Source of the DNA: Rhynchopus euleeides
Lineage: Eukaryota > Euglenozoa > Diplonemea > Diplonemida > Diplonemidae
NCBI GenBank assembly: GCA_963210315.1
Contig: OY723276.1
Location: 1,860,001-1,924,000 of the forward strand
Direction: 5' to 3'
DNA length: 64,000 nt
Positions 31,601 through 41,137 of this stretch are shown piece by piece. The position numbers and the translations under genes are program-made. How positions within the stretch are numbered: the stretch's first letter is position 1; every line of letters begins with the position of its first letter. Below the pieces are notes generated by a model. The model made no database searches. It had not been told where the DNA came from and saw only the letters and a program-made list of their open reading frames with translations.

Positions 31601-34201
31601 GACACCCGGTTCATGGGGCTAATGGGAGAATTCCCCCAGATGAACGGGGACGGCCTGCTGGAGTCCGTCCACCCGCGAGTGCATGCCACCATCAACGGGC
31701 ACGGCCGCCGCGATTTCCTCGAGCAGTACCGCGAGGGGACTGTACAGTTCCTGAGGGGCACGGGGTTCTCTGCAGATCTGCAGCACATCCTGACCGCACT
31801 TCGCCAGGGTACGATGCCGAGGGGGTGCACCCAGGCTTTGTCTGTGGGGGCGGGCAAGGCGATTACACGCCTGCGGTACCGAGCAATGCGGCGTCGTGTC
31901 GCTGCGGACCGGAAACGTCGCCACGCAGCAGCGGAGGCGGCGCGCAGGGAGGAGGTGGGGACTGCCCCTGACCCCGACCGGGATGTGGTTGTGGGCGCTG
32001 GGTGCGGGACTTCGCAGACAATGGAAGAGGCATTTGTGGCGAAGAAGGAGGCGAAGGAGTTCGGGAAGGACGCGCGGCAAGCGGCTGGCCTGAACCGCCG
32101 CGGCCGCCCCGCCAAGCAGGCCGTGGTTGAGGCGGAGGAGAAGGCGGTGGAGGCGCGATCCGAGGAGGCGAAAACCACGGGGTATGCCGAAGCGTGGCAG
32201 GACCACGACGCCAACCGCGTCCACCGCTACCTGGACGAGGCTGCCGAGATGCGCCTGAAGATGGCGGATCTGCGGAAGACGCAGGGGGAGAAGGATGCGG
32301 ACCACCCGCTCCTCGGGCACAAGACGCAGGATGTGGATGTGAGCGCCTGGCTTCCCTTCTTTGGGGATCCTGATCCCAGGACGGACTTCTCCTTCGCTGC
32401 CACTGGGTTTCACCCCTGGCAGCTGACAAAGCTCTACGACCTCTACGGCGGGGATAGCGCATGCCCGCGCCGCTGCCTCCTCATCTCCCTGGTGTACCTT
32501 CGCCACGTCCCGGAGCTGAGCAACGCCGGTTTCAGGCAGCACCTCCCAGGAGTCTCTCTCGAGCGCGAGACTCTGTCGGCGGAGTACCACAAGGGGGTGA
32601 TGCATCTCCTCTCCAGCATGGATGAGATGGGGACAGATGTGAAGGGCCGTGAGTGGTTCACCAAGCCCTGGGCTCACCGCTCAGTGAACCACTTCCCCTT
32701 CCAGCCCCTCGCGTCGCTTGCGGTGGACGTGTTCCCCGTGTACGTCTGTGCAAATAAGACAGACTACAGTGGGTACTACTCCCGCCACGCGAAGAAGCTG
32801 CAGCTGTGCATCACAGCCCTCGGCTTCATTGCGGGGTTGTCGGCGCTGAACCCCGGGCCCCGACCCGATGGGGACATCTGGGGATCCGCCAGGAAGCCCC
32901 CGCAGGCCGACACCTACAAACGCGTCCCTCTCCGCGCGAATGACATCGTCCTCGGTGACGGGGCGTATGCTGACGCGGCCTGTGTCGTGATGCCGAACCG
33001 CCGCGTCGCGAAGCCGAACGACGAGAACAGGTCGACGGACTTCGACTTCTTCTCCCGCCTGCGTACTCCTGGGTGCGTAGAGTTCAACCGCGCACACGCT
33101 GCTGGCCGTTCGCGTGTGGAGAGGGCCATCGCACGCCTGAAGCAGTCGTTCGCGATCTTCCGGAAGATCTGGAACCTGGAGACTGTGAAGGGCGGCCTCA
33201 ATTGGCTGAACCCCTGCTTCCAGGTGGCCGCCCACCTGCACAACTTCAGGCTGCGCTGGAGTATTCCGGAGATGCCCCTGTGCGGGTACACGCTCCTGGC
33301 GAGCAAGCTCACGCGTCAAGCCGACACGGCGAGCTACCCGTGGAGCGATGATGAGGCTGCCGCCTCAAAGACTGCGGCCGACACCCTGCTGGAGTTGTGG
33401 GCTGCGAAGGAGAAGAAGGCCAGGTGGCAGACCCTCGCAGCCACGAGGAGGGAGGATTGGGGCGCACTGGGTGGGGCCAATCTGTCGGTGGACCCTGGGC
33501 CCTGGAAGTCCAGCAGACAGGTGTGGACTTCCCGCTTCGATAGGGATCGCCTGTTTCTGGATGGTGGGGAAGAGGACGCGGACGGGGCCAGTGTGGGGTC
33601 CTCCGAGTGTCGGGATCTGGAGGGCGAGGATTCGTCGGACACGGAAGAAACGGCTGACATCCCCTCTTCCTCTTCTTCCCCGAATACTTCTTCTTCCACA
33701 AACACTTCCTCTTCTTCCTCTTCCTCTTCGTCTTCGTCTTCTTCATCTTCTGACGATGTCCCGCCCAAGAAAAGGCCGCGCTCCTCCAAAACCCCACCCC
33801 ATGTGGAGAACCCCCCTGCGAGACAGCCCCCTGCCGGGAAGGAGGGTTCTGCTAAGAAGCGGCCCTCCGAGAGCTCGCCGCCTGCTGGCAGTAAGGCCCC
33901 CGCAAGCAAGAGGGACAAGAAGGCCGCTGTGAAGAAGACCGCTGCGAAGGCCCCTGCGAAGGCCGCTGCGAAGAAGACCGCTACAAACACTTCCTCTTCT
34001 TCGTCTCCGTGTGAGAACCCCCCTACGAGACAGCCCCCTGCGGGGAAGGAGGGTTCTGCTAAGAAGCGGCCCTCCGAGAGCTCGCCGCCTGCTGGCAGTG
34101 CGGCCCCCGCAAGCAAGAAGTACAAGAAGGCCTCTGTGAAGAAGACCGCTGCGAAGGCCGCTGCGAAGAAGACCACTGCGAAGGGGAAGAAGGGCAAGTG
34201 A
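28619..34201 (+). CDS. USP protease - DDE transposase fusion protein with H1-like tail
   Basis: 1860 residues, ATG at 28619, no intron. Residues 1-110 are unknown with a Cys-rich end (VHVGCRHCPC). Residues 110-225 are Pro/Ala/Ser repeats. Residues 227-510 are a complete USP deubiquitinase fold: Cys box NIGNTCYLSS (Cys238), zinc knuckles VTCRDC and YECGKCG, His box GGGHYYGYF (His465), WYLLDDAVV (Asp480/481). A second unknown domain lies at about 595-745, followed by Pro-rich linkers. Residues about 1240-1560 are a DDE transposase domain of PIF/Harbinger or IS5 type: Asp1370 in LAVDVFPV, Asp1447 in LGDGAYAD, Glu1501 in RVERAIARLKQ. The tail has an acidic/poly-Ser tract and two copies of a Lys/Ala/Pro histone-H1-like module. 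It lies just right of the satellite. It may be a transposon protein or a domesticated one. I could not identify flanking inverted repeats. Confidence 0.85.
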   Translation: MSLGSQVESKVRSLQPVCRTSELPAIVHAAVKRDGAHTWLKVRAVSLALGVLCRESGVEIYADEEREGTPVLWCSGLFTRHVKAGKKTSGFEYCVHVGCRHCPCLPSSALPPAPASTPPAAHPSTPPAAPAPMPASTPPAAHPSPPPAAPAPIASTSPAAPPSTPPAAPAPMPASTPPAVPAPIASTSPAAPPSTSPAAPPSTPPAAPPTSTPPAPPAPPAAYAPPLPRGIHNIGNTCYLSSILQMFWRCPMVHEIITAGNNAGCGVREELSLLFGSGGSAACPRGLFTAMGRRFTMFTRNINEMYDVCEFRDYLLSALPEAVSDLFTTQFVDKVTCRDCRKTSQTPFTFSFNDVRLPTDGYFPLEELLEKEFGDDTPLADAENRYECGKCGGPRLADKQRSLLCTSHYFGMSLSRFRHGAVEVTKLMTRVLIPRFITLHPDGCEVRYRLRSCILHSGESSGGGHYYGYFRCAGGWYLLDDAVVQRTSEADTFAALNEEDGAATPYLLLWERVSSLRSSDDVPRAPRLAPPTPSTSVQGNSTAPAAPQPPPPRAPTRLPKTSPPAPPTASPAPQGNSTQAPPKKEESVSSLSLFTGVKCTTLNPIAAALVWAVYNRLQEQTPTLSANACRAATRAKFQQPPFSWQVGSWSDAAGVFRRAINNTDAAASMHYIPRDAFDFAVSETTEDVLEKHIRDFVQGVHNLPSMVQQGSRSWTHQEFHTHLVTRYFFEKDSTFVHYASTYSGRLKLDSGASRSGTPSAARVAPATPLSRGTPAPPATPLSRGTTVPATPLSPATPVASATPMTRHATQDSSATSVTWDRAPDIDQPESPSPLPLARNLLGPQGTSLPNLSPAQIAAYVQLFHWMLLQGSASASGLPAPPVPPLPEAPLPQAPLPEAPQPQAPLPEAPQPQAPLPEPRPQQAPQPQPPPQMPIPPPKKRKEPTPRSALGEDDVHRDTPSYERLSTKGRAFPSQPTLDSMAEKESVRKAFEADYDTRFMGLMGEFPQMNGDGLLESVHPRVHATINGHGRRDFLEQYREGTVQFLRGTGFSADLQHILTALRQGTMPRGCTQALSVGAGKAITRLRYRAMRRRVAADRKRRHAAAEAARREEVGTAPDPDRDVVVGAGCGTSQTMEEAFVAKKEAKEFGKDARQAAGLNRRGRPAKQAVVEAEEKAVEARSEEAKTTGYAEAWQDHDANRVHRYLDEAAEMRLKMADLRKTQGEKDADHPLLGHKTQDVDVSAWLPFFGDPDPRTDFSFAATGFHPWQLTKLYDLYGGDSACPRRCLLISLVYLRHVPELSNAGFRQHLPGVSLERETLSAEYHKGVMHLLSSMDEMGTDVKGREWFTKPWAHRSVNHFPFQPLASLAVDVFPVYVCANKTDYSGYYSRHAKKLQLCITALGFIAGLSALNPGPRPDGDIWGSARKPPQADTYKRVPLRANDIVLGDGAYADAACVVMPNRRVAKPNDENRSTDFDFFSRLRTPGCVEFNRAHAAGRSRVERAIARLKQSFAIFRKIWNLETVKGGLNWLNPCFQVAAHLHNFRLRWSIPEMPLCGYTLLASKLTRQADTASYPWSDDEAAASKTAADTLLELWAAKEKKARWQTLAATRREDWGALGGANLSVDPGPWKSSRQVWTSRFDRDRLFLDGGEEDADGASVGSSECRDLEGEDSSDTEETADIPSSSSSPNTSSSTNTSSSSSSSSSSSSSSSDDVPPKKRPRSSKTPPHVENPPARQPPAGKEGSAKKRPSESSPPAGSKAPASKRDKKAAVKKTAAKAPAKAAAKKTATNTSSSSSPCENPPTRQPPAGKEGSAKKRPSESSPPAGSAAPASKKYKKASVKKTAAKAAAKKTTAKGKKGK

Positions 34202-34852
34202 AATTGCCGGGCAGGGTCGAAGAGATGACGTGTGTGTTCTGTCTCGATTTGTTATGGTGTATGGTTTGCTTCGTTTCGTTATCATGGGGGTTTGAGCTTG
34301 CAGGAATCAGTGCAGTTGACAGCTCTGATGGGCTGTGGCTACACTACTCCAATATTCAGTGAAAGGCATGCAGTTGCTTTTGGATGGCTGCGCGGCAGCT
34401 TGGAGGGTGGTGGACACCCCTGATTTTGTGCGGCGGCCCGAGGCGTGTCCTCCCTGCCTCGCGGATAATGTGCACATCACCCTGCCTATCCTGGGGTTCT
34501 TCGGGGTGTCCCATAAAAAACAGTGGAGAGGACGACCGCGCTGATGATGAGGAATAACCAACACCCCCGCCCCGCCCCCCGCCCCCCCCCCCCCCCCGTC
34601 CCCACCCAAAGCTCAAGCTTCCTGGACACGCTCGTTTGAGCAATCTGGAATCTGTAGAAGGCTCGCCGTGTAGGCGGCCTTGGCTATTTTGCCGGCTTGC
34701 TGGTCTGCGGCCCAGGATGCGCCTGCAGCGCCGTGTTGTCCCACGTTCTTGAGGCACCAAGCTTGAGGATTCTCTGGCAGATATGTTCACGATGTCATTC
34801 ACGTCTCAACGGGTTCTTCGGGTGTCCCATTCAAAAAAACACCCGAAAAATA
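34202..34852. other. Non-coding 3' flank of the fusion gene
   Basis: I see no gene. A C run lies at about 34576-34600. The phrase GGGTTCTTCGGGGTGTCCCAT at 34494-34514 recurs, one base shorter, at 34810-34829, and CTGTGGCTACACTACTCCAA at about 34334 is nearly repeated at about 55446. So small dispersed repeats are present. Confidence 0.5.
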
Positions 34853-34976
34853 TGACGACTTTGCTAAACTGGACCCAACTCCCCATACTCTTTTTTTTGC
34901 CATTTTTCAGCATTTTCCCCCGATTTTTCGATTTTTTTTTTTGAAAATTATTTTTTGTCCAGAATCGACACCCCCC
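34853..34976. repeat. Dispersed repeat shared with the nested element at 46 kb
   Basis: ACTTTGCTAAACTGGACCCA, then ACTCCCCATAC and a T run with GCCATTTTT, is repeated at 46940-46990. Here it ends in GAATCGACACCCCCC, whose inverse matches the end of the foldback at 17263. At 46 kb the corresponding end is GGACACCCTCC, the inverted terminus of a TTA-flanked element. This may therefore be the right end of a related transposon. Confidence 0.5.
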
Positions 34977-37900
34977 TCTGTTTCGTGCCTCAAAAAAACA
35001 CGGAAATGCGGATCCACACCACCCTTTCTCCTGATTTGTATCCACAGGCCCTTCTGTGTGTCTGAGGAGCCCGCCTCAGGGCCACTCTGGCCCAACATGC
35101 AAACCATGCATTCCATCGGTGATCGCACCAAGATCAAGGGGTTTCCGTGCTGTACTACACTCCACTCCTGCAAACAAGATTCACGTGATTGCAGGTGCCT
35201 GTTTAGTTCTGGAGGGTTTCTTTTGCGTGAAAGTTCGGTGCACTCACGGATTCTTAAAACCCTGTGCCTGGAATTTTGTCCAAAAAATAACACGTTTTCG
35301 CACAAGGCATAAAATGGTCAAAAAACCCGAAAATCGGGTTTGTAGGGTATATGTCCCCTGTCTGAAAATGCAAAATATGGCCCCGCAGGTGCCCCCAGAG
35401 TGATTTAAAATTGGAAAATCGACATTTTCCACCTACGGGAAATCCCCCAAAATAGGGGGTCCCCAGTCACGAACCCCAAAAAAATGTCCCGCGCGCCTCT
35501 AAGGCACTCTGGATTTTTATTATGTCATCCAGATGTCACATCTGGGTCCAGGAACACCGGTTTTTGGCCTCAGGAAGTCGAAAAATATGTGTGGAAATTT
35601 TTATTCCTGACCAGGATCCCCTAAAAGCCCGATTTCCCCTGTTTACACATGGGGGATTTCTTGCAACGCCCGCTCGTGTGCTGAGTGTGTTATCCGCGAC
35701 GTGGATGCGGTCGCCCTCTTCCTCCCAGAAGCCACTGATCTTCCTCATCCAACTTCACCTCTGGATGTACGCGGCACGTGCTTGGGTTGTCCTGTCGCAG
35801 TGCAGCAGAAGGTCCCCTGTGCACTGCTGCCCAAGCCATTTCGGCTGCACGGAATACGCCACGCAGAGTAGCGTGGTATCGCGTGACCAGCTCGTGAGGC
35901 TTGTGCCCCGAATCGAATCGATTGGCTGCGAGCTGCATTGCCTCGGTCAGTTGGTGTCCTTGTGTGTGCATTTTTGTGCACAACAGTCCCTTGGGTATCT
36001 GCAGCGCAGGTGCCTGCACTGGACCAGGACTCCTGATTTGCCTCTGGCACTTGTGATCGGAACGGATGCGGCGACATGCCACGGTGCCCATGAATAGCCA
36101 TGCCGGCACGAAGGTACGTTCACGACGGATGATTACCATTGCCGCACTCTGTCAGAACCAAGGGTCGCAGCTCACCTGAACGCCCACCAGGCCCCCCAAC
36201 AGGGGGTGAAACCAAAGGGTCCCCCCTGGGGTTTTTTAACCCAAAATTTTCGAATTCGACATGTCCCCGGGATTTCCACTATGTCGCAGATTTCGACCAT
36301 TGGGTCAAGAAAACCTAAAAATCTAGGGGGGAGGTGCTGAAGGATTGCACTGAAAATACTACGAGAAACACTTGGCCTCTATGCTGTGAGTGTTGCATTG
36401 GACGCTTCCACCGTTAAGGTTGCACACAGCCCCGCCTGTGCTGCAACCACCCGCTCTTGGCTGACCCCCGACGTCTGGTGCGTTTCCCACTCCGGGTATT
36501 TGAATCCTCACCCTGTACCTCTTCGGGATCCTCCATCCCCTGGGGAACCCTTCCCCTCGAGGCTTCTTCACGTCTCCGACATATTGGTGTGTGCCCACAT
36601 GACCCTTCTTCCTGACATCCTCGATGTCGTTTTGCACCCCGGGCGATGCACTGAGACGGCCGTATCCAGGTAGTCAGTGGCCATGCCCAGCCCCTCAGCG
36701 TGACAGTCCTCTGGTGCGCTCCCAGCACCACCACCGCGACGCTCGTGCATATTCAGCCACCATGACCCGGCAGCTCTCGCCTGGGGACAGGGCTCGGCGG
36801 ATCGAGAAATCACAGTCTGAAACTCGCCTCCCAGCTCCTCCGCAGCAGTCTACTGTCCGGCCGTCTTAAACTCTCGCCCTTCGGGAGCCCGGCCAACACC
36901 CGGTGCTTTCCGGCGTGATCTCGATCGCTCTGTGGCTCTCTGTGTCCTCTCCGGTCTTCGCTGGCTGCGAGCGAGTTGCGGGGTGAAGCCCAACGCGCCT
37001 CTTCATGGCGCACTGGAGACGCTGCATGGAGTGCCCAGGGGTAGGTGTGAGAGGTGCCGGCCCTTCTGGGTGAAAGAGGGCGATCGCGCGCACTGTCGTC
37101 TCCTGAACTCCGCTCGAGCGGTGGACAACACGTTCCTGCGGCCCCCTTCCCACTGGGCTGATCCCCACTGTACCTGCCCCATCGCCCGCCTCGTAGACAG
37201 CGCATCAAACGGAGGCCCTGTGGCCCCACGTGGCGTCGATTCAGTGGTAACGCCCGGACTCAGTGTGGAGGGCGTATTTCCCGGTGCGTGAGGAAATTCG
37301 AGGCCCTGGAGGTGTGGGCATGCCAGAAGGATTCTCGGAGTCGCCTTCTTAATGAGAGAGGTGAGTCCCCGCGGACCGGAGCTTGTCGCACGCTGCAGTC
37401 GCTGTTCGGGCTTGTCGAGTAGGCTGCTGGGTACTCGGGAAGACTGGCCGACTGCCCCCCAACCTTGTGGAATGATCTCGGCCCGCTGCCATGGCTGCGG
37501 TTTCGGTGGACCCCCTCAGCGGCGGCACCGCTGACACAGGCGATGCGGACGCGTCTCTCAGTCGCTGCTTCTTTTGCTCCCCGAGCAGTGCAGCTTGGGA
37601 GAGCGTCTCGGCTGTGTTGGATACCTGATCTCTGTGTATGTCCCACGGCACCTCGCAGGTGTCCAGTCAGCAGCTCCCCTTCCCTGCATGGAACTGTGAG
37701 GTCGTACGTCTCAACACCGGGCCACAGACGCCCGGAACTCCCCCTGACCCCTGTGAATAATGCAGGCTTGAATGTGTGTCCCCCGGCAGGGAGACTATGC
37801 TTCGACGGAGTATGCCCCGCTTGGGGCGTGTGCGGGCATCCGCTTGACGCCGGGGTGCGCGTAGTCGGCATTCGCGCAGATAAGCTGGGCACGACAGACG

Positions 37901-38169
37901 TGCCGGCTTCTCGGGGGCGTGTCCGGGGGCGTTGCATTGGTACACGAAAACTGTCGCCCTCGGAAAGCTCACGTCGCGTCACCGTGCTCGAGCTGGATCT
38001 GGCAGGCTGTGTGTGACAGGCCACCCTTCCGCCTTCAGGTGCCGTCGCTCGGGCAAAAAAGGTGTATTTCTCAATCAAGAGAGTATGCCCCTCACGATTG
38101 TGGCACGATTGTGTCTCCCCGGGTCAGGCTCGGTATTCCAGTCGAAAGCGTAAATGCCCCTCGGCACTG
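34977..38169. other. Non-coding region, no supported gene
   Basis: Both strands carry only short or composition-driven frames without recognisable motifs. This includes the 272-residue minus-strand frame at 37260-38078. AACCCTGTGCCTGGAATTTT at about 35259-35278 occurs inverted at about 40513-40534, so a dispersed repeat is present. One element 1-type fragment (GGACGCTTCCACC) lies at about 36399. Confidence 0.5.
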
Positions 38170-38990
38170 TGCTGGGCGGGGTTGTGTCTCGGTCAGGAGA
38201 GGAGGTGCCCCTCAGGCAAAATCCTGCGTCTCGCGGTCGGGAGTGAGTGCCCCTCGGCAGGAATGTGTCTCGGCCAGGTGTCCCTCAGGCAGGGAATGTA
38301 ATGTCTCGGCCCGGTGTCCCTCGGGCATGAATGTGCGTCTTGGCCAGGTGCCCCTCAGGCAGGGTGCCCCGTAGGCGGAAGTGTATGTCGCGGCCAGATG
38401 CCCCTCAGGCAGGGTGCCCCGTAGGCGGAAATGTATGTCTTGACCAGGTGCCCCTCGGGCAGGGTGCCTCGTAGGCGGAAGTGTATGTCTTGGCCAGGTG
38501 CCCCTCGGGCAGGGTGCCTCGTAGGCGGAAGTGTATGTCTTGGCCAGGTGCCCCTCGGGCAGGGTGCCTCGTAGGCGGAAGTGTCTGTCTTGGCCAGGTG
38601 CCCCTCGGGCAGGGTGCCTCGTAGGCGGAAGTGTATGTCTTGGCCAGGTGCCCCTCGGGCAGGGTGCCTCGTAGGCAGAGGTGTCTGTCTTGGCCAGGTG
38701 CCCCTCGGGCAGGGTGCCCCGTAGGCGGAAGTGTGTGTCTTGACCAGGTGCCCCTCGGGCAGGGTGCCTCGTAGGCGGAAATGTATGTCTTGGCCAGGTG
38801 CTCCTCAGGCAGGGTGCCCCGCAAGCGTAAGCTGTAGGTATGTCGTGGCCAGGTGCCCCTCAGGCAGGTAATGTCTCGGCGAGATGCCCCTCGGGCAGGA
38901 AAAATGCGTCTCGGCTAGGTGCCCCTCAGGCAGAAGTGGGTGTCTCGGTCCGATGCTCCTCGGCAAGATCGTGTCTCGGTCAGGAAAGTA
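38170..38990. repeat. 50-bp minisatellite with GCCCCTCGGGC hairpin
   Basis: The core at about 38345-38830 has roughly ten 50-bp units containing GTCTTGGCCAGGTGCCCCTC, GGGCAGGGTGCCTCGTAGGC and GGAAGTGTAT. Looser copies of TGCCCCTCAGGCA-like motifs extend on both sides. GCCC-CTC-GGGC can form a 4-bp stem. There is no coding sense. Confidence 0.9.
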
Positions 38991-39439
38991 GGAGTTGGAT
39001 ATCACTGACGTCACTTTGCTGCATCAGTATCGACCCATTTATCAGCACCCGACTGTTGCTCTTGGTCCCGCCTTTGTCAGCGCCTCTGTGACGGAACCTC
39101 CAGCTGAAGTATGCGTTTGGAAACCTTGAGCGCGATCAAGCGTGAAGCAGGTTTTCGGCGAGGCGCGGTGATAGTCTCGATGGCTGATGGGAATGTCCTC
39201 AATCCGCTGCGGCCACGGGCGCAGCGCTGTCCCGCTGTCACGTTCATAAGCGGCGGAGGACCACCTTGAACACCACGGCGTCATCATCCCCATCTTTTTG
39301 CGCCCCTCCTTCGTGCTGATCCCCCCGTGCACCTCGCCGTCATTTATTAGAACCAGTGCGTGGGGGTGTTGTTGTCCTCAACCGCGGCTTCGGCCCTCTT
39401 GAGACCTGACACGAGCATGGTGTGAGGGTCGTCTTCTCG
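38991..39439. other. Spacer between the two minisatellites
   Basis: Mixed-composition unique sequence, no supported frame and no recognised repeat. Confidence 0.5.
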
Positions 39440-40240
39440 GTCGGGATTTGGTGCCCCTCGGGCAAGATTGTGTATCTCTCGGTCGGGAGAGCGGGTGCCC
39501 CTCGGGCAAAATTATTGTCTCGGTCAGGAGAACAGGTGCCCCTCGGGCGAGATGCTGCGTCTCTCGGTCGGGAGAGTGGGTGCCCCTCGGGCATAGTTTT
39601 GTCTCGGTCAGGATAACGGGTGCCCCTCGGGCAAAACTGCGTGTCTCTCGGTCGGGAGAGTGAGTGCCCCTCGGGCAGAATATTGTCTCGGTCAGGAGAA
39701 CAGGTGCCCCTCGGGCGAGATGCTGCGTCTCTCGGTCGGGAGAGTGGATGCCCCTCGGGCAGAATATTGTCTCGGTCAGGAGAACAGGTGCCCCTCGGGC
39801 AAGACTGCGTGTCTCTCGGTCGGGAGAGTGGGTGCCCCTCGGGCAAATTTTTTGTCTCGGTCAGGAGAACAGGTGCCCCTCGGGCGAGATGCTGCGTCTC
39901 TCGGTCGGGAGAGTGGGTGCCCCTCGGGCAGAATATTGTCTCGGTCAGGAGAACAGGTGCCCCTCGGGCAAAACTGCGTGTCTCTCGGTCGGGAGAGTGA
40001 GTGCCCCTCGGGCAGAATATTGTCTCGGTCAGGAAACCAGGTGCCCCTCGGGCAAGACTGCGTGTCTCTCGGTCAGGAGAGTGGGTGCCCCTCGGGCAGG
40101 GTAGAATGCTGCGTCTCTCGGACGGTCAGATCGTGTGTCCCTCAGTCAGGAGAGGAGGTCTCGGTCGCTAAAAACGCGCCCCCTCGGGCAGAGTGGTTGT
40201 GTCATCGCTGTTGTGTCACACCAATTGCCTCTCGGGCGGT
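39440..40240. repeat. ~85-bp dimeric minisatellite (41 + 44 bp) with the same hairpin core
   Basis: Two alternating units both start GTGCCCCTCGGGC. One continues with AGAATATTGTCTCGGTCAGG (41 bp) and the other with GAGATGCTGCGTCTCTCGGT (44 bp). Starts at 39495, 39536 and 39580 show the 41/44 alternation. The right edge (40100-40240) decays. It shares its core with the array at 38170. Confidence 0.92.
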
Positions 40241-41137
40241 GTGTCTTTTTTGATTTGACAACTCCGGTTTGGTGTACCTCGATGAGCTTACCTTACCTTG
40301 TCGTCGGACACAACATATCATCGTTGTCCCAAACCCCGTAACCCACGTGAAGTGGATCATCTGAAGTGCAGAATGAGGTGGAGCAGGTGGAGCACGAAAC
40401 ATAAGTAAACCATAGCAAGAGAGGCCAGCAGCAGTCCCGAGTCCATCGCGTTCCTCGTAGCATTTCCCGTACCACACAGGTGTGTTATGTGCAAAATTTT
40501 ATCTAACTCGGTCAAAATTCCAGGCACAGGGTTTAATTGAAAACTGCTCAAAAAACCCCCCGCACCGCCCCACCCCCCGAACGGGCTGTTTCTTGTGGTG
40601 CGTCTCTGGAGCCTCACTGCGATGCAGACGGAGTTGAGACCGTGTACAATTTTTCATTTTCTTGTGGCTCACAAATCACAAAAAATGGGGAGTAACAGTG
40701 CCAGAGGGGCACAACGGTTTCTATGCCCTCTCTGTGTCAAGCCCTTTGCAAATACTGTATGTGGTGCAAGTCTGGAGGAGGCGAGAGAATATTGGGAGAA
40801 TGCCTGAAAGGGTTGTTGGGAGGTTGACGCTGATTGACGGCGTCAGCTTCTACTCCGGGCTTTTTTCGGGCGTGCGAAATCGTTTAGCAACGATTCCCGC
40901 TGGCTTGCTGTAATGCCGTCTGCAAGCATTTCCGGAGCGCGGTGACGGGGAGGACGCGGTGCCCGCGTGGAGTTTCCAGACAAAAGACGGCATCCCCGCC
41001 ACCACCCACCCACCCACCCCTTGCCGCAGTGGAGGACACGCCTGCATTTTTCTTGGCGACGCACCAACTTACTCACACACAGCCCCTGCCCCTTGTACAC
41101 ACCCCCCCCTTTTCCCCTCTCTCTCCACTCGCTCGCA
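40241..41137. other. Non-coding region upstream of the cyclase gene
   Basis: No gene supported. The last 60 bases (41095-41135) are strongly pyrimidine-rich (C run, then TTTTCCCC and CTCTCTCTCC) right before the ATG at 41138. The open frame extends upstream to 40967 without an upstream ATG that fits coding composition. Confidence 0.5.

Noticed and set aside
37260-38078. 272-codon minus-strand frame as a gene
   Set aside because: Irregular composition, an open frame on the opposite strand over the same stretch, no motif.
39422-40253. Frames encoding Ser/Gly/Arg repeats through the dimeric minisatellite
   Set aside because: Several frames are open at once across the repeats and none begins with a credible gene start.
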